Assembly (NCBI RefSeq): GCF_020829685.1
Contig: NZ_JAIVFR010000161.1
Location: 1 to 9,851, forward strand
Length of the DNA stretch: 9,851 nucleotides
Direction: 5' to 3'
DNA from: Nostoc sp. CHAB 5715
GTDB lineage: Bacteria; Cyanobacteriota; Cyanobacteriia; Cyanobacteriales; Nostocaceae
The notes under the pieces are model-generated. The model was given only the letters and a program-made list of their open reading frames with translations. It was not told the DNA's origin and searched no databases. The position numbers and the translations under genes are program-made. This document shows, piece by piece, positions 1-5,544 of this stretch (its first letter is position 1; the number at the start of each line of letters is the position of its first letter).

Positions 1-34
1 TCTACCACTAATATTTTGCACTAATCCTAACAAA

Positions 35-163
35 CGCCACAGGTTAGAAACCTATGGCTGATAGCGAAAGTCCTCTTCAGAGGACTAAATTCTTTCTAGA
101 CTTAGGTTTTAGTCCACATTAAGTGGACTTTAGCTATGAGCCTGGAACTTCCAGTTTCAGGCG
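35..163. repeat. Multi-hairpin palindromic repeat element
   Basis: An element of about 130 bp built from nested inverted repeats. Local hairpins are AGGTT/AACCT (41-45/49-53), AGTCCTCT/AGAGGACT (69-76/79-86), AGTCCAC/GTGGACT (111-117/123-129) and CTGGAA/TTCCAG (142-147/149-154). Across the whole element, 56-73 pairs with 125-142 (GGACTTTAGCTATGAGCC) at 16 of 18 positions, and CGCC (35-38) can close on GGCG (160-163). The long arms overlap the second and third hairpins, so the two folds exclude each other. The style matches palindromic interspersed repeats common between genes of heterocystous cyanobacteria; that family assignment is from memory of such genomes. There is no coding capacity. 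Nothing recognisable was seen in the flanks 1-34 and 164-298. Confidence 0.7.
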
Positions 164-298
164 GATGCGGCTACTAATTAAGAATGCTGCAAGATATCAA
201 AGCAATCTACTATCCTGTGTAACACTACACGAGTGCTAATAATTTTTACTGAATCTAAAAAGAATTTATCATTACCAATGGCTTAGATTGGCTTGTAA

Positions 299-634
299 AC
301 GAGTCTTTAATACTCATTAATCAAGCTCGGAACTCCGTTAATGAGTCTTTGATACTCGTGAACGAGGATATTTTGCCGGTTAATGAGGATATTTTGCTGG
401 TTAATGAGTATATTTTGCCGGTTCACGAGGATATTTTGCTGGTTAATGAGTATATTTTGCCGGTTAATGAGGATATTTTGTCGGTTAACGAGTCTTTGTA
501 ATTCGTCGATGAATCTCAAATACTCATGGACGAGTTTTTGAGACTCATTCACGAATACTTGGAACTTGTGAATGAGTATTTAAGCCTTGTGGATGAGTAT
601 TTCAGACTCGCGCACGAGTGTTTTTTCTCAAACC
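299..634. repeat. 21-bp tandem repeat array, 16 units
   Basis: Sixteen consecutive 21-bp units start at 299, 320, 341 and so on to 614, with no insertion or deletion. The anchor of a unit is A(T/C)GAG at its left end. Units 4-9 (362-487) form a homogeneous core containing GGATATTTTGC or GTATATTTTGC followed by (C/T)GG; the outer units are diverged and of the form GAGT-7 nt-ACTC. Units 5-6 (383-424) and 7-8 (425-466) are a 42-bp duplication differing at two positions, so the core is probably the youngest part. Because 21 is a multiple of three, a frame stays open as a heptapeptide repeat: on the minus strand (552-307) residues QNILINR recur, and on the plus strand (526-634) the pattern is L-x-x-E-Y. 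I found no ribosome binding site or non-repeat domain that argues for translation, so this is annotated as a minisatellite-like repeat and not as genes. Confidence 0.85.
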
Positions 635-635
635 T

Positions 636-718
636 AACCCCCAGCCCCTTCCCTACAAGGGAAGGGGAGCAAGACTTAAAGCCTCTCCCCGCTTCGGGGA
701 GAGGTTTGGAGAGGGGTT
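636..718. repeat. GC-rich double-hairpin interspersed repeat
   Basis: Two strong hairpins lie side by side: CCCCTTCCC/GGGAAGGGG (645-653/659-667, loop TACAA) and CCTCTCCCCG/CGGGGAGAGG (682-691/695-704, loop CTT). The ends AACCCC (636-641) and GGGGTT (713-718) are themselves complementary, so the element is a nested palindrome of about 83 bp, resembling a miniature mobile or REP-like repeat. Repeats of very similar sequence are, from memory, very common between cyanobacterial genes. It begins right after the last unit of the 21-bp array. Its bases are far more GC-rich than the surroundings. A plus-strand frame reads from the array through this repeat to 762, which I regard as accidental. Confidence 0.75.
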
Positions 719-779
719 TTAAGAATAAGTCGCACATCGCGCTATATCATAGTTTGTATTAAATGGTATTAGCCGTTTT

Positions 780-1085
780 TTACGCGACTTCTCCAGCCCG
801 AAAAATCTGTTCAGCAGTTAAATTGAACTCTAGGAATGCTAGCGACGGAATGCGATCGCTTCCCCTAAATTGTCTAACTTGATACTCACCTTCAATTAAT
901 TGGTAAAGCGAGACAGTTGGTTGTTTGGGGTTGCCAATAAATCGCCTACCACCTAAAGCAGCATAGTCTACAATCCAGTATTCAGGTATTCCAACCTCTT
1001 CGTATTTACCTGCTTTGGTAAAATAGTCGTCTTGCCAGTTGGTACTTACTGTGAAGCAGAATCTCGAAAAAGTTACTAACAGTAC
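780..1085 (-). pseudogene. Uma2-family endonuclease, C-terminal fragment
   Basis: On the minus strand the frame from 1085 to the stop at 780-782 gives a clear C-terminal half of a Uma2 (DUF820) putative restriction endonuclease. It reads VSTNWQDDYFTKAGKYEEVG, then IPEYWIVDYAALGG, then GNPKQPTVSLYQLIEGEYQ and finally LTAEQIFRAGEVA. In this family the VST-N-x-x-D-x-x-x-K-x-x-x-Y stretch carries part of the PD-(D/E)XK-like active site. Homology is lost just N-terminal to VSTNW (about 1050), the frame is stopped at 1086-1088, and no ATG, GTG or TTG start lies in the open part. The N-terminal half with the catalytic aspartate is missing. The gene is a 5'-truncated remnant, on the same strand as the intact family member upstream (1176-1880), and contains one HIP1 site (852-859). 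The family call is from motif recognition. Confidence 0.8.
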
Positions 1086-1102
1086 TTAGAAGGTAATAAG
1101 TT

Positions 1103-1179
1103 TTATCTGACTTGTGCAGGTATCAAAATCAGATAATGAACTACTTCTGGCTGTGCAGTTTGAGCTAGGGGTAGTTCAT
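1103..1179. other. Two adjacent inverted repeats after Uma2 gene
   Basis: TTATCTGA (1103-1110) pairs with TCAGATAA (1129-1136), and ATGAACTAC (1136-1144) pairs with GTAGTTCAT (1171-1179). Both stems are perfect and share base 1136. Each loop contains the same heptamer, TGTGCAG (1113-1119 and 1152-1158). The second stem overlaps the stop codon of the minus-strand gene at 1176-1178. The pair could act as a 3'-end stem-loop for that gene, but no run of T follows on the minus strand, so a classical intrinsic terminator is unlikely. It also lies next to the break point of the truncated Uma2 copy, so it could mark an insertion or deletion. Confidence 0.45.
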
Positions 1180-1880
1180 AGTAAATTTGGGTCAATTCCT
1201 TGTTGTTGTAATCTGGCTAAAAGTTCTTGAAGCTGCTGCTGAGTTTGTTCTAGCTGTTGTTGCTGTTGTGCGTTTACCTCTTCTGGAGTTTGGTATTTGT
1301 TACCATCTTGGTCATACCAAAACAGCCATTCTCGTGTTCTTCCTTGATAAGTACCCTGTTCTCGTCCAATCCCTAAACCAATTTCTCGCATCCAAATTTG
1401 ATCGCCGAGTTGTAAAATATACTTACCTTCAACTAAGCGATAAACTTCTAAACGTTGACGCTTACGACGTAGCCGCGTTGGTGCATAAATGACATAATAT
1501 AAAATACCTAATTGAGCATAGTCTATTTTCTTTTGTTCATATTCGCCATTGTAGGTTTGAGAAACCACTTCTAAAGTTAAAATGGGCGTAATCCCTTCTT
1601 CTTCCCAGAAAACGTAACTAGAACGTCCGTTTTCTCCAACAAAACGTTCAACACCTAAACTCAAAAACCCATCGGGGACTATAGCAGGTTGTAATGGTGT
1701 ATAGTAAATCCCCATGTTGATACCGAAAAACCAGTCATCACGGGTTTGCCAAATCGAAGCTAAGATGGCTAACAATAAATTAGGAATTAATATTTGTAGT
1801 TCGTTATCCACAGGGGTATCATCAGAATCTGGTAATTCCGCCGATGAAGGTAGGCAGTCTAAGGGATTGTAATTATACAT
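1176..1880 (-). CDS. Uma2-family putative endonuclease with Gln-rich tail
   Basis: A 234-residue protein of the Uma2 (DUF820) family, a cyanobacterial expansion predicted to have a PD-(D/E)XK nuclease fold; its biological role is not established. Candidate active-site residues are Asp70 in VPDGFL, Glu104 in LTLEVVS and Lys117/Lys118 in YEQKKIDY, followed by the family-typical Y-A-x-L-G-I-x-Y-Y-V stretch (121-130) that normally ends in a valine- or isoleucine-rich strand. All key positions seem to be present. Residues 203-226 are rich in glutamine and leucine (AQQQQQLEQTQQQLQELLAR) and look like a short coiled coil; similar tails occur in other members. The start is ATG at 1878-1880. No Shine-Dalgarno sequence is visible, and the leader is made of short tandem repeats. 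Sharing a strand with the fragment at 780-1085 suggests an old local duplication or serial insertion of the family. Cleavage activity is inferred only. Confidence 0.85.
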   Translation of the reverse strand: MYNYNPLDCLPSSAELPDSDDTPVDNELQILIPNLLLAILASIWQTRDDWFFGINMGIYYTPLQPAIVPDGFLSLGVERFVGENGRSSYVFWEEEGITPILTLEVVSQTYNGEYEQKKIDYAQLGILYYVIYAPTRLRRKRQRLEVYRLVEGKYILQLGDQIWMREIGLGIGREQGTYQGRTREWLFWYDQDGNKYQTPEEVNAQQQQQLEQTQQQLQELLARLQQQGIDPNLL

Positions 1881-1894
1881 AATACTTGGTGGTT

Positions 1895-1931
1895 GACAGT
1901 TATCAGTTAACAGTCATCAGTAAACGGTTAA
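1895..1931. repeat. Short tandem heptanucleotide-type repeat (STRR-like)
   Basis: Degenerate CAGTTAT/CAGTTAA/CAGTCAT/CAGTAAA heptamers follow one another at 7-bp spacing immediately upstream of the minus-strand Uma2 start. Short tandemly repeated sequences with a 7-bp period are a known hallmark of heterocystous cyanobacteria. Here they form the 5' leader of the Uma2 gene and the tail of a possible remnant ORF (1917-2072). Confidence 0.55.
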
Positions 1932-2072
1932 CCATTTTGATGGAAGCAATGCTTTTCGATATAGTTTAACCGCCTGTGTTTGATTAGTTTCACAGCTTAT
2001 TTGTCCCAATTGATTTAAGGGTAACTCAGGTTGCACATAATTCACCTTCTCAAACCTTGACGCGAATGAATA
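1917..2072 (-). pseudogene. Possible TPR-like gene remnant
   Basis: The minus strand is open for about 51 codons between a stop at 2073-2075 and the TGA at 1917-1919. The middle part reads LNQLGQISCETNQTQAVKLY followed by RKALLPSKWLTVY. The pattern LxxLGQIxxxTxQxxxAVxLYxKAL resembles one tetratricopeptide repeat, and the end runs into the heptamer repeats, as cyanobacterial remnants often do. There is no ATG, and GTG codons at the N-terminal side have no ribosome binding site. I consider a decayed 3' end of a TPR protein possible but unproven; chance is the main alternative. Confidence 0.22.
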
Positions 2073-2436
2073 TTACAGAAACAAAATCATGGCTGAACAT
2101 CATATAGCAATCCGAATTGAAGCGCGAGAAACTATGGAGATTAAAAGTACCGATTTATAAGCTTTTCATCCTTTTACTCTCTTACAAATAAGTTGTACTC
2201 GTATAAGTTAGCACTAAAAAATATACTAATTCTGTGTAATTTATGAAATTTCACGTATGGCTTAACAGGATAAAAAAGCTGGAAAACATTAGAGGATTAC
2301 TGATTGCAGCATCTGTCATGAATTTTATTACTAAGGATGGATGATTTTCAGTTCAACAAACTCGTATTTAATATTACAAATAGTGAAATACTAAATTTGT
2401 AGATAATTAATTTTCCTGTGCTACCAAGGAGTAATA
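1932..2436. other. Intergenic region, mostly unassigned
   Basis: Apart from the possible remnant ORF in its left part, this AT-rich stretch shows little. Two tiny plus-strand ORFs, 2089-2160 (23 codons) and 2243-2344 (33 codons), lack ribosome binding sites and similarity I can recognise. The right end must contain the promoter and leader of the gene at 2437; an AGATAAT box at about 2400-2406 could be a -10 element, but no convincing -35 box accompanies it. No RNA gene was recognised. Confidence 0.4.
2426..2431 (+). promoter_or_regulatory. Ribosome binding site AAGGAG
   Basis: AAGGAG stands 5 nt before the ATG at 2437. It is the strongest Shine-Dalgarno sequence before any large gene in the window and fixes this start codon. 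Confidence 0.7.
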
Positions 2437-3387
2437 ATGGTTTTAAGTCAATATCAACGTGCTGTAGGCGTATTTACTCATCGTCGAGATGCAGAACAGG
2501 CACTACATGAGTTGAGAGATTCTGGCTTGGCGATGGAAAAAGTATCTGTAGTTGTACAGAATACAGACCGCAATTATGAGATTGGCGATCATGAAATAGG
2601 TGATAAATCCGACGAAGGCGCAACAGTAGGAGGGCTTTCAGGAGGGGCTGTAGGTGGGTTGACTGGTTTATTAGTAGGTCTAGGTACTTTAGCAATCCCT
2701 GGAGTTGGGCCAATAATGCTGGCTGGGGCAGCTGCAACCGCTTTGGTTACAACCCTTGTAGGGGCAAGCATAGGTGCAGCTACTGGAACTTTTGCTGGTG
2801 CATTAGTTGGCTGGGGAATGTCGGAAGAGCAAGCTACAGCATATAACCAGCGAGTAGAGGTTGGACACTATTTAATAATCGTAGATTGTACATCTTTTGA
2901 AATTGCTAAAGTAGAAGCAATTCTCCGGCGTTGGGGTATTGAAGAGTTTGGCATTTACGAGCATCTCAACAGTGAACATGGAACTACAAATTATCTGACC
3001 ACCACGACTTCTGCTACTGCCATTCCTAATAAAAGTGGGATTTTGACCAAATATGCTATTGGTGACTTTAATAACATAGATAATGTTGAAGCTGCAATTA
3101 ATGATATATGTGCCGCAGGTTTCCCAGTAAACCAGATTTCTTTAATTTGCAAAGACTTTTCTCAATTTCAAAGGTCAACAGGTGTTAATTTAAGTGAGCG
3201 TTTTGACGCTATGAGGCTAGGAATAGCAGATGAGTGGGCACGCTTTTATAACGAGCAAATTGAGCAAGGCAATTACATACTCATCGTTAGTGGCACAGAC
3301 AATGAGCTTGATTACGTTAGCTCTATTTTGGGTAATTGTGGGGTTCCAGAAATTCAAATTTATGACCCAATGTTAATTCGTTCCTAA
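2437..3387 (+). CDS. Stress-protein-like (YflT-type) glycine-zipper membrane protein
   Basis: A 316-residue protein. Residues 8-41 (AVGVFTHRRDAEQALHELRD and on to VSVVVQN) look like the N-terminal part of the general-stress-protein 17M/YflT-type domain, a beta-alpha-beta unit. Residues 61-126 are a glycine/alanine-rich hydrophobic segment with G-x-x-x-G spacing and a central Pro-Gly turn (AIPGVGP, 86-92), as in glycine-zipper hairpins that insert in membranes. Residues 128-175 return to the soluble fold (YLIIVDCTSFEIAKVEAILR). Residues 204-312 repeat the same plan without the membrane segment: YAIGDFNNIDNVEAAINDIC matches the first half, and ADEWARFYNEQIEQGNYILI matches EEQATAYNQRVEVGHYLIIV. 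A Thr-rich linker (184-198) joins the copies. The gene is monocistronic, with an AAGGAG site before its ATG. The function is unknown; a membrane-associated stress role is inferred from the family only. Confidence 0.75.
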   Translation: MVLSQYQRAVGVFTHRRDAEQALHELRDSGLAMEKVSVVVQNTDRNYEIGDHEIGDKSDEGATVGGLSGGAVGGLTGLLVGLGTLAIPGVGPIMLAGAAATALVTTLVGASIGAATGTFAGALVGWGMSEEQATAYNQRVEVGHYLIIVDCTSFEIAKVEAILRRWGIEEFGIYEHLNSEHGTTNYLTTTTSATAIPNKSGILTKYAIGDFNNIDNVEAAINDICAAGFPVNQISLICKDFSQFQRSTGVNLSERFDAMRLGIADEWARFYNEQIEQGNYILIVSGTDNELDYVSSILGNCGVPEIQIYDPMLIRS

Positions 3388-3472
3388 AAGCGACTACCGG
3401 AAAACTTAACAAAGCGTATTTAAATAAAAAATCTCTCTATGTGATGAAGAATCTAATATTAACGCTGAGTTA

Positions 3473-3733
3473 ATGTTTTTGAATATACACAAACCTAGAG
3501 GTTTATGTGATGGCTCGCGATGTATTCGAGTACCAGCACCGTCAGTTAACTCTATTGTTGGACATCTATTTGAACTTGGACAAGACCCATTAGGATTTCT
3601 TACCCGTTGTCGTGACTATGATGATATTGTTCCCTTACAGCCCACATTCCACACCCTAACTGTCATACAAGGGTTTTTACGGAGGATTTTTCTCGATTAC
3701 GAGGGTAAAGTAATACGTTTTATGCGTAAATAA
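3473..3733 (+). pseudogene. Cytochrome P450 N-terminal remnant
   Basis: The 86-codon frame contains, at residues 21-56 (3533-3640), a stretch resembling the proline-rich hinge and first helix of bacterial cytochrome P450s: PAPSVNSIVGHLFELGQDPL followed by GFLTRCRDYDDIVPLQ. The family pattern is P-x-G-x-x-x-x-x-G-H/N-x-x-x-x-x-x-D-P-L-G-F-L-x-x-x-x-x-x-Y-G-D-I-V. One residue seems lost before RDYDD, and the conserved Gly of YGDI is Asp. After DIVPLQ the similarity ends. The roughly 400 residues with the oxygen-binding helix, ExxR and heme-cysteine motifs are absent, and the frame ends 30 residues later. No ribosome binding site precedes the ATG. I read this as the surviving 5' end of a deleted P450 gene; a spurious ORF is the alternative. 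Confidence 0.5.
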
Positions 3734-3903
3734 TCATATTTTTTACCGACTCTAGCTGAGATTTCAATTCTCAATAAGATACAATAAATATCAGCTTTTG
3801 ATAGATAAAAAATTATGATGAATACGATCATCTCTGCAATTCACTTATGGGATATTAATTAAAAGTTAAAATAATCTGTGACTATTAAACTTAATTAATA
3901 ACG

Positions 3904-3926
3904 TTTATAAATACATTTATAAATAC
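3904..3926. repeat. Direct repeat TTTATAAATAC x2, 12-bp spacing
   Basis: Two identical 11-mers start 12 bp apart. Each contains the palindrome TTTATAAA. They lie about 65 bp upstream of the small ORF's ribosome binding site, so an operator is conceivable, but in AT-rich DNA chance is a real alternative. Confidence 0.4.
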
Positions 3927-3990
3927 CTAAGTTCGACATAAAAAAAGTCTTTAACCCTAGCAGAAATGAGATTGTATTAGTGGAGGTTAG

Positions 3991-4092
3991 ATGTTAGCGA
4001 TCGCAAAAGGTTCACTAGGGAAGAAATTTACGGCGTTGCATAAATGCGGGATGAATCAGCTAAATACTGGGATTTCTCTATACTTCAAGTAG
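3991..4092 (+). CDS. Small hypothetical ORF, 33 residues
   Basis: ATG at 3991 is preceded by GGAGG (3982-3986) with a 4-nt gap, a better ribosome binding site than those of most large genes here. The product begins MLAIAKGSLGKKFTALHKCG and ends NQLNTGISLYFK: 33 residues, basic, no membrane segment. A HIP1 site overlaps codons 3-5. I recognise no family. It could be a genuine small protein, or the remnant of an insertion-sequence end, since bases 4033-4052 look like such an end. No partner gene lies close by. Confidence 0.25.
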   Translation: MLAIAKGSLGKKFTALHKCGMNQLNTGISLYFK

Positions 4093-4140
4093 TATAGTAG
4101 TAATCTCACTGAGTGTTTAAGCATATCTACTTTATCACAG

Positions 4141-4146
4141 TATAAT
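4141..4146 (+). promoter_or_regulatory. Possible -10 box of LpxB-like gene
   Basis: A perfect TATAAT lies about 88 bp upstream of the ATG at 4234, in a very AT-rich stretch. The best -35 candidates upstream (TTTAAG at 4116-4121, spacer 19) are poor, so this is a weak promoter prediction. Confidence 0.28.
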
Positions 4147-4198
4147 ATTTTACATTATATACTTATAACATGGGAACGAATTTAATAATATTTACCTC

Positions 4199-4236
4199 TT
4201 GACTAATGGCCCCTAACTCCTGACCATTAACTAATG
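4199..4236. repeat. Degenerate repeat leader overlapping start codon
   Basis: ACTAATG occurs at 4202-4208 and again at 4230-4236, where it includes the ATG of the next gene. Between them TAATGG (4204-4209) can pair with CCATTA (4224-4229). The leader has no Shine-Dalgarno sequence and looks derived from short repeats, so translation initiation may depend on an unstructured or repeat-derived leader. Confidence 0.4.
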
Positions 4237-5508
4237 ACTCAAGTAGATATTCTCATCCTATCAAATGGGCCAGGTGAGGTAACAACCTGGGTGCGCCCGG
4301 TAGTAAGGGCGTTGCGGCAAAAATTCGGCGATGACCGAAATCAAGTGAGGATCAGTGTAGTCCTATCGCCTTGCTCAAATGCTAGTGGTAGAGAAGCTGC
4401 GATCGCTCTTTCTTACCCAGAAGTAGATAGAGTACAGAAAGCAGAGCATTTTTGGCAATTTTTGCTTTGGGGTAAAACCTTTGAGAATTGGGATTGGAGA
4501 AGTCACGGTGTAGTTGTTTTTCTCGGTGGCGATCAAATTTTCCCTATAATTATAGGTAAAAAGCTGGGATATCGCACAGTAGTTTACGCCGAATGGCAAG
4601 CCCGTTGGCATAAGTGGATTGATCGCTTTGGGGTGATGAAACCTGAAGTTGCTGCTGGTGTTCCACAGAAATATGCTCACAAATTCACCGTTGTCGGTGA
4701 TTTGATGCTAGAAGCACAAGAACAAGTCAGCACTCCCTACTCCCTACTCCCTACTCCCCACTCCCCAATCATTGGTTTACTCCCTGGTTCAAAAGCAGCA
4801 AAATTAGCCCAAGGAGTGCCATTATGTTTAGCGATCGCCCAATACATCCATGCAAAAAAACCTCAAACCAAGTTTGTGATTCCTGTAGCCCCAACTTTGG
4901 ATTTACAAACTTTAGCTAGTTTTGCCGATCCCCAAAAGAACCCTATTGCTGAAATCTTTGGCTTTGGCGGCGCTTCCTTAATTGTCCCAAAGGACGCTAG
5001 CAGCAAGGCATTGCTCAAAACAACAACGGGCTTAACTGTGGAACTGTGGCAAGAAAACCCTGCATATCACTTATTATCCCAGTGCTGCATCTGCTTGACT
5101 ACAGTGGGGGCAAACACTGCCGAACTCGGTGCTTTAGGAGTGCCAATGCTTGTTTTGTTGCCAACACAGCAACTTGATGCCATGCGTGCTTGGGATGGTT
5201 TACCTGGGTTGTTGGCAAATCTGCCAGGAGTAGGTACGCCCTTTGCTAAGGTGATTAATTGGTTATTCCTAAGATTTGTTAGACGCAAAGGTTTATTAGC
5301 ATGGCCAAATATCTGGGCACAGGAAGAGATAGTGCCAGAACTTATGGGTAAACTTCAACCGCAAGAAGTTGGGGAAATGGTTTTAGACTTTTTGGCACAT
5401 CCAGAAAAATTGGACGATATCCGCGCTAAACTCCGTAAGATTCGTGGCGAAAGCGGTGCGGCCCAAAAGATAGCAACTTTAGTAAGGGAAGAGATTGATA
5501 AATTTTGA
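4234..5508 (+). CDS. LpxB-related glycosyltransferase
   Basis: A 424-residue GT-B-fold protein related to lipid-A-disaccharide synthase (family GT19). The N-terminal Rossmann domain (1-160) begins ILILSNGPGEVTTWVRPVVR, aligning with the AGEASGD loop of LpxB, and contains FLGGDQIFPI (96-105), aligning with the GIDAPDF segment, then TVVYAEWQARWHKWIDRFGV. The C-terminal domain starts at IIGLLPGSKAAKLA (179-192), matching LLPGSRGAEV, and has LTTVGANTAELGALGVPMLV (288-307), matching the SGTAALE nucleotide-sugar-binding region, then LAWPNIWAQEEIVPEL. It lacks exact LpxB signatures, so it is more likely the cyanobacterial LpxB-like paralogue than LpxB itself; donor and acceptor are unknown. A typical LpxB has about 380 residues. 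Residues 167-178 are encoded by a 7-bp tandem repeat in the interdomain linker. A stop codon (4228-4230) lies just upstream in frame, which fixes the ATG at 4234. Confidence 0.8.
   Translation: MTQVDILILSNGPGEVTTWVRPVVRALRQKFGDDRNQVRISVVLSPCSNASGREAAIALSYPEVDRVQKAEHFWQFLLWGKTFENWDWRSHGVVVFLGGDQIFPIIIGKKLGYRTVVYAEWQARWHKWIDRFGVMKPEVAAGVPQKYAHKFTVVGDLMLEAQEQVSTPYSLLPTPHSPIIGLLPGSKAAKLAQGVPLCLAIAQYIHAKKPQTKFVIPVAPTLDLQTLASFADPQKNPIAEIFGFGGASLIVPKDASSKALLKTTTGLTVELWQENPAYHLLSQCCICLTTVGANTAELGALGVPMLVLLPTQQLDAMRAWDGLPGLLANLPGVGTPFAKVINWLFLRFVRRKGLLAWPNIWAQEEIVPELMGKLQPQEVGEMVLDFLAHPEKLDDIRAKLRKIRGESGAAQKIATLVREEIDKF
4732..4766 (+). repeat. 7-bp repeat (ACTCCCT/C) x5 inside coding sequence
   Basis: Five contiguous heptamers, three ACTCCCT and two ACTCCCC, encode residues TPYSLLPTPHSP (167-178) of the LpxB-like protein. 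This heptamer type is usually intergenic in Nostoc-like genomes. Here the downstream frame is preserved, and the peptide falls between the two GT-B domains. Confidence 0.85.
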
Positions 5509-5544
5509 ATATGAAAATTAAAGTAAAATAAAATTGGTTTGTAG

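Larger units (their letters stand above)
3734..4233. other. AT-rich intergenic spacer
   Basis: This 500-bp spacer contains an AT-only inverted repeat (ATTAATTAA 3854-3862 / TTAATTAAT 3891-3899), two direct copies of TTTATAAATAC (3904-3914 and 3916-3926), one small ORF with a good ribosome binding site (3991-4092, listed separately), one HIP1 site (3997-4004) and a possible promoter near 4141. The stretch GCGTTGCATAAATGCGGGAT (4033-4052) has the look of insertion-sequence end fragments seen in cyanobacteria, but I could not find matching ends or a transposase. Confidence 0.5.

Noticed and set aside
307..552. Heptad-repeat protein gene on the minus strand
   Set aside because: The frame consists of the 21-bp repeats only, without ribosome binding site or any non-repeat domain; it is better explained as repeat DNA.
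299..634. CRISPR array
   Set aside because: The 21-bp units are directly contiguous and there are no unique spacers; no cas genes are present.
636..718. Rho-independent terminator pair
   Set aside because: Hairpins are strong, but there is no gene immediately upstream on either strand and the sequence matches an interspersed repeat style; only a short T run follows.
526..762. Plus-strand 78-residue protein
   Set aside because: It joins array units to an intergenic hairpin repeat that occurs widely outside genes; no initiation signal.
3962..4112. Miniature insertion element bounded by TGAGATT/AATCTCA
   Set aside because: Only 7 bp of the supposed ends match and no target duplication was seen.
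4234..5508. Calling the gene lpxB outright
   Set aside because: Fold and several blocks match, but the signature loop (SNGPGEVTTW instead of AGEASGD-type) differs, so a paralogue with another substrate is more likely.
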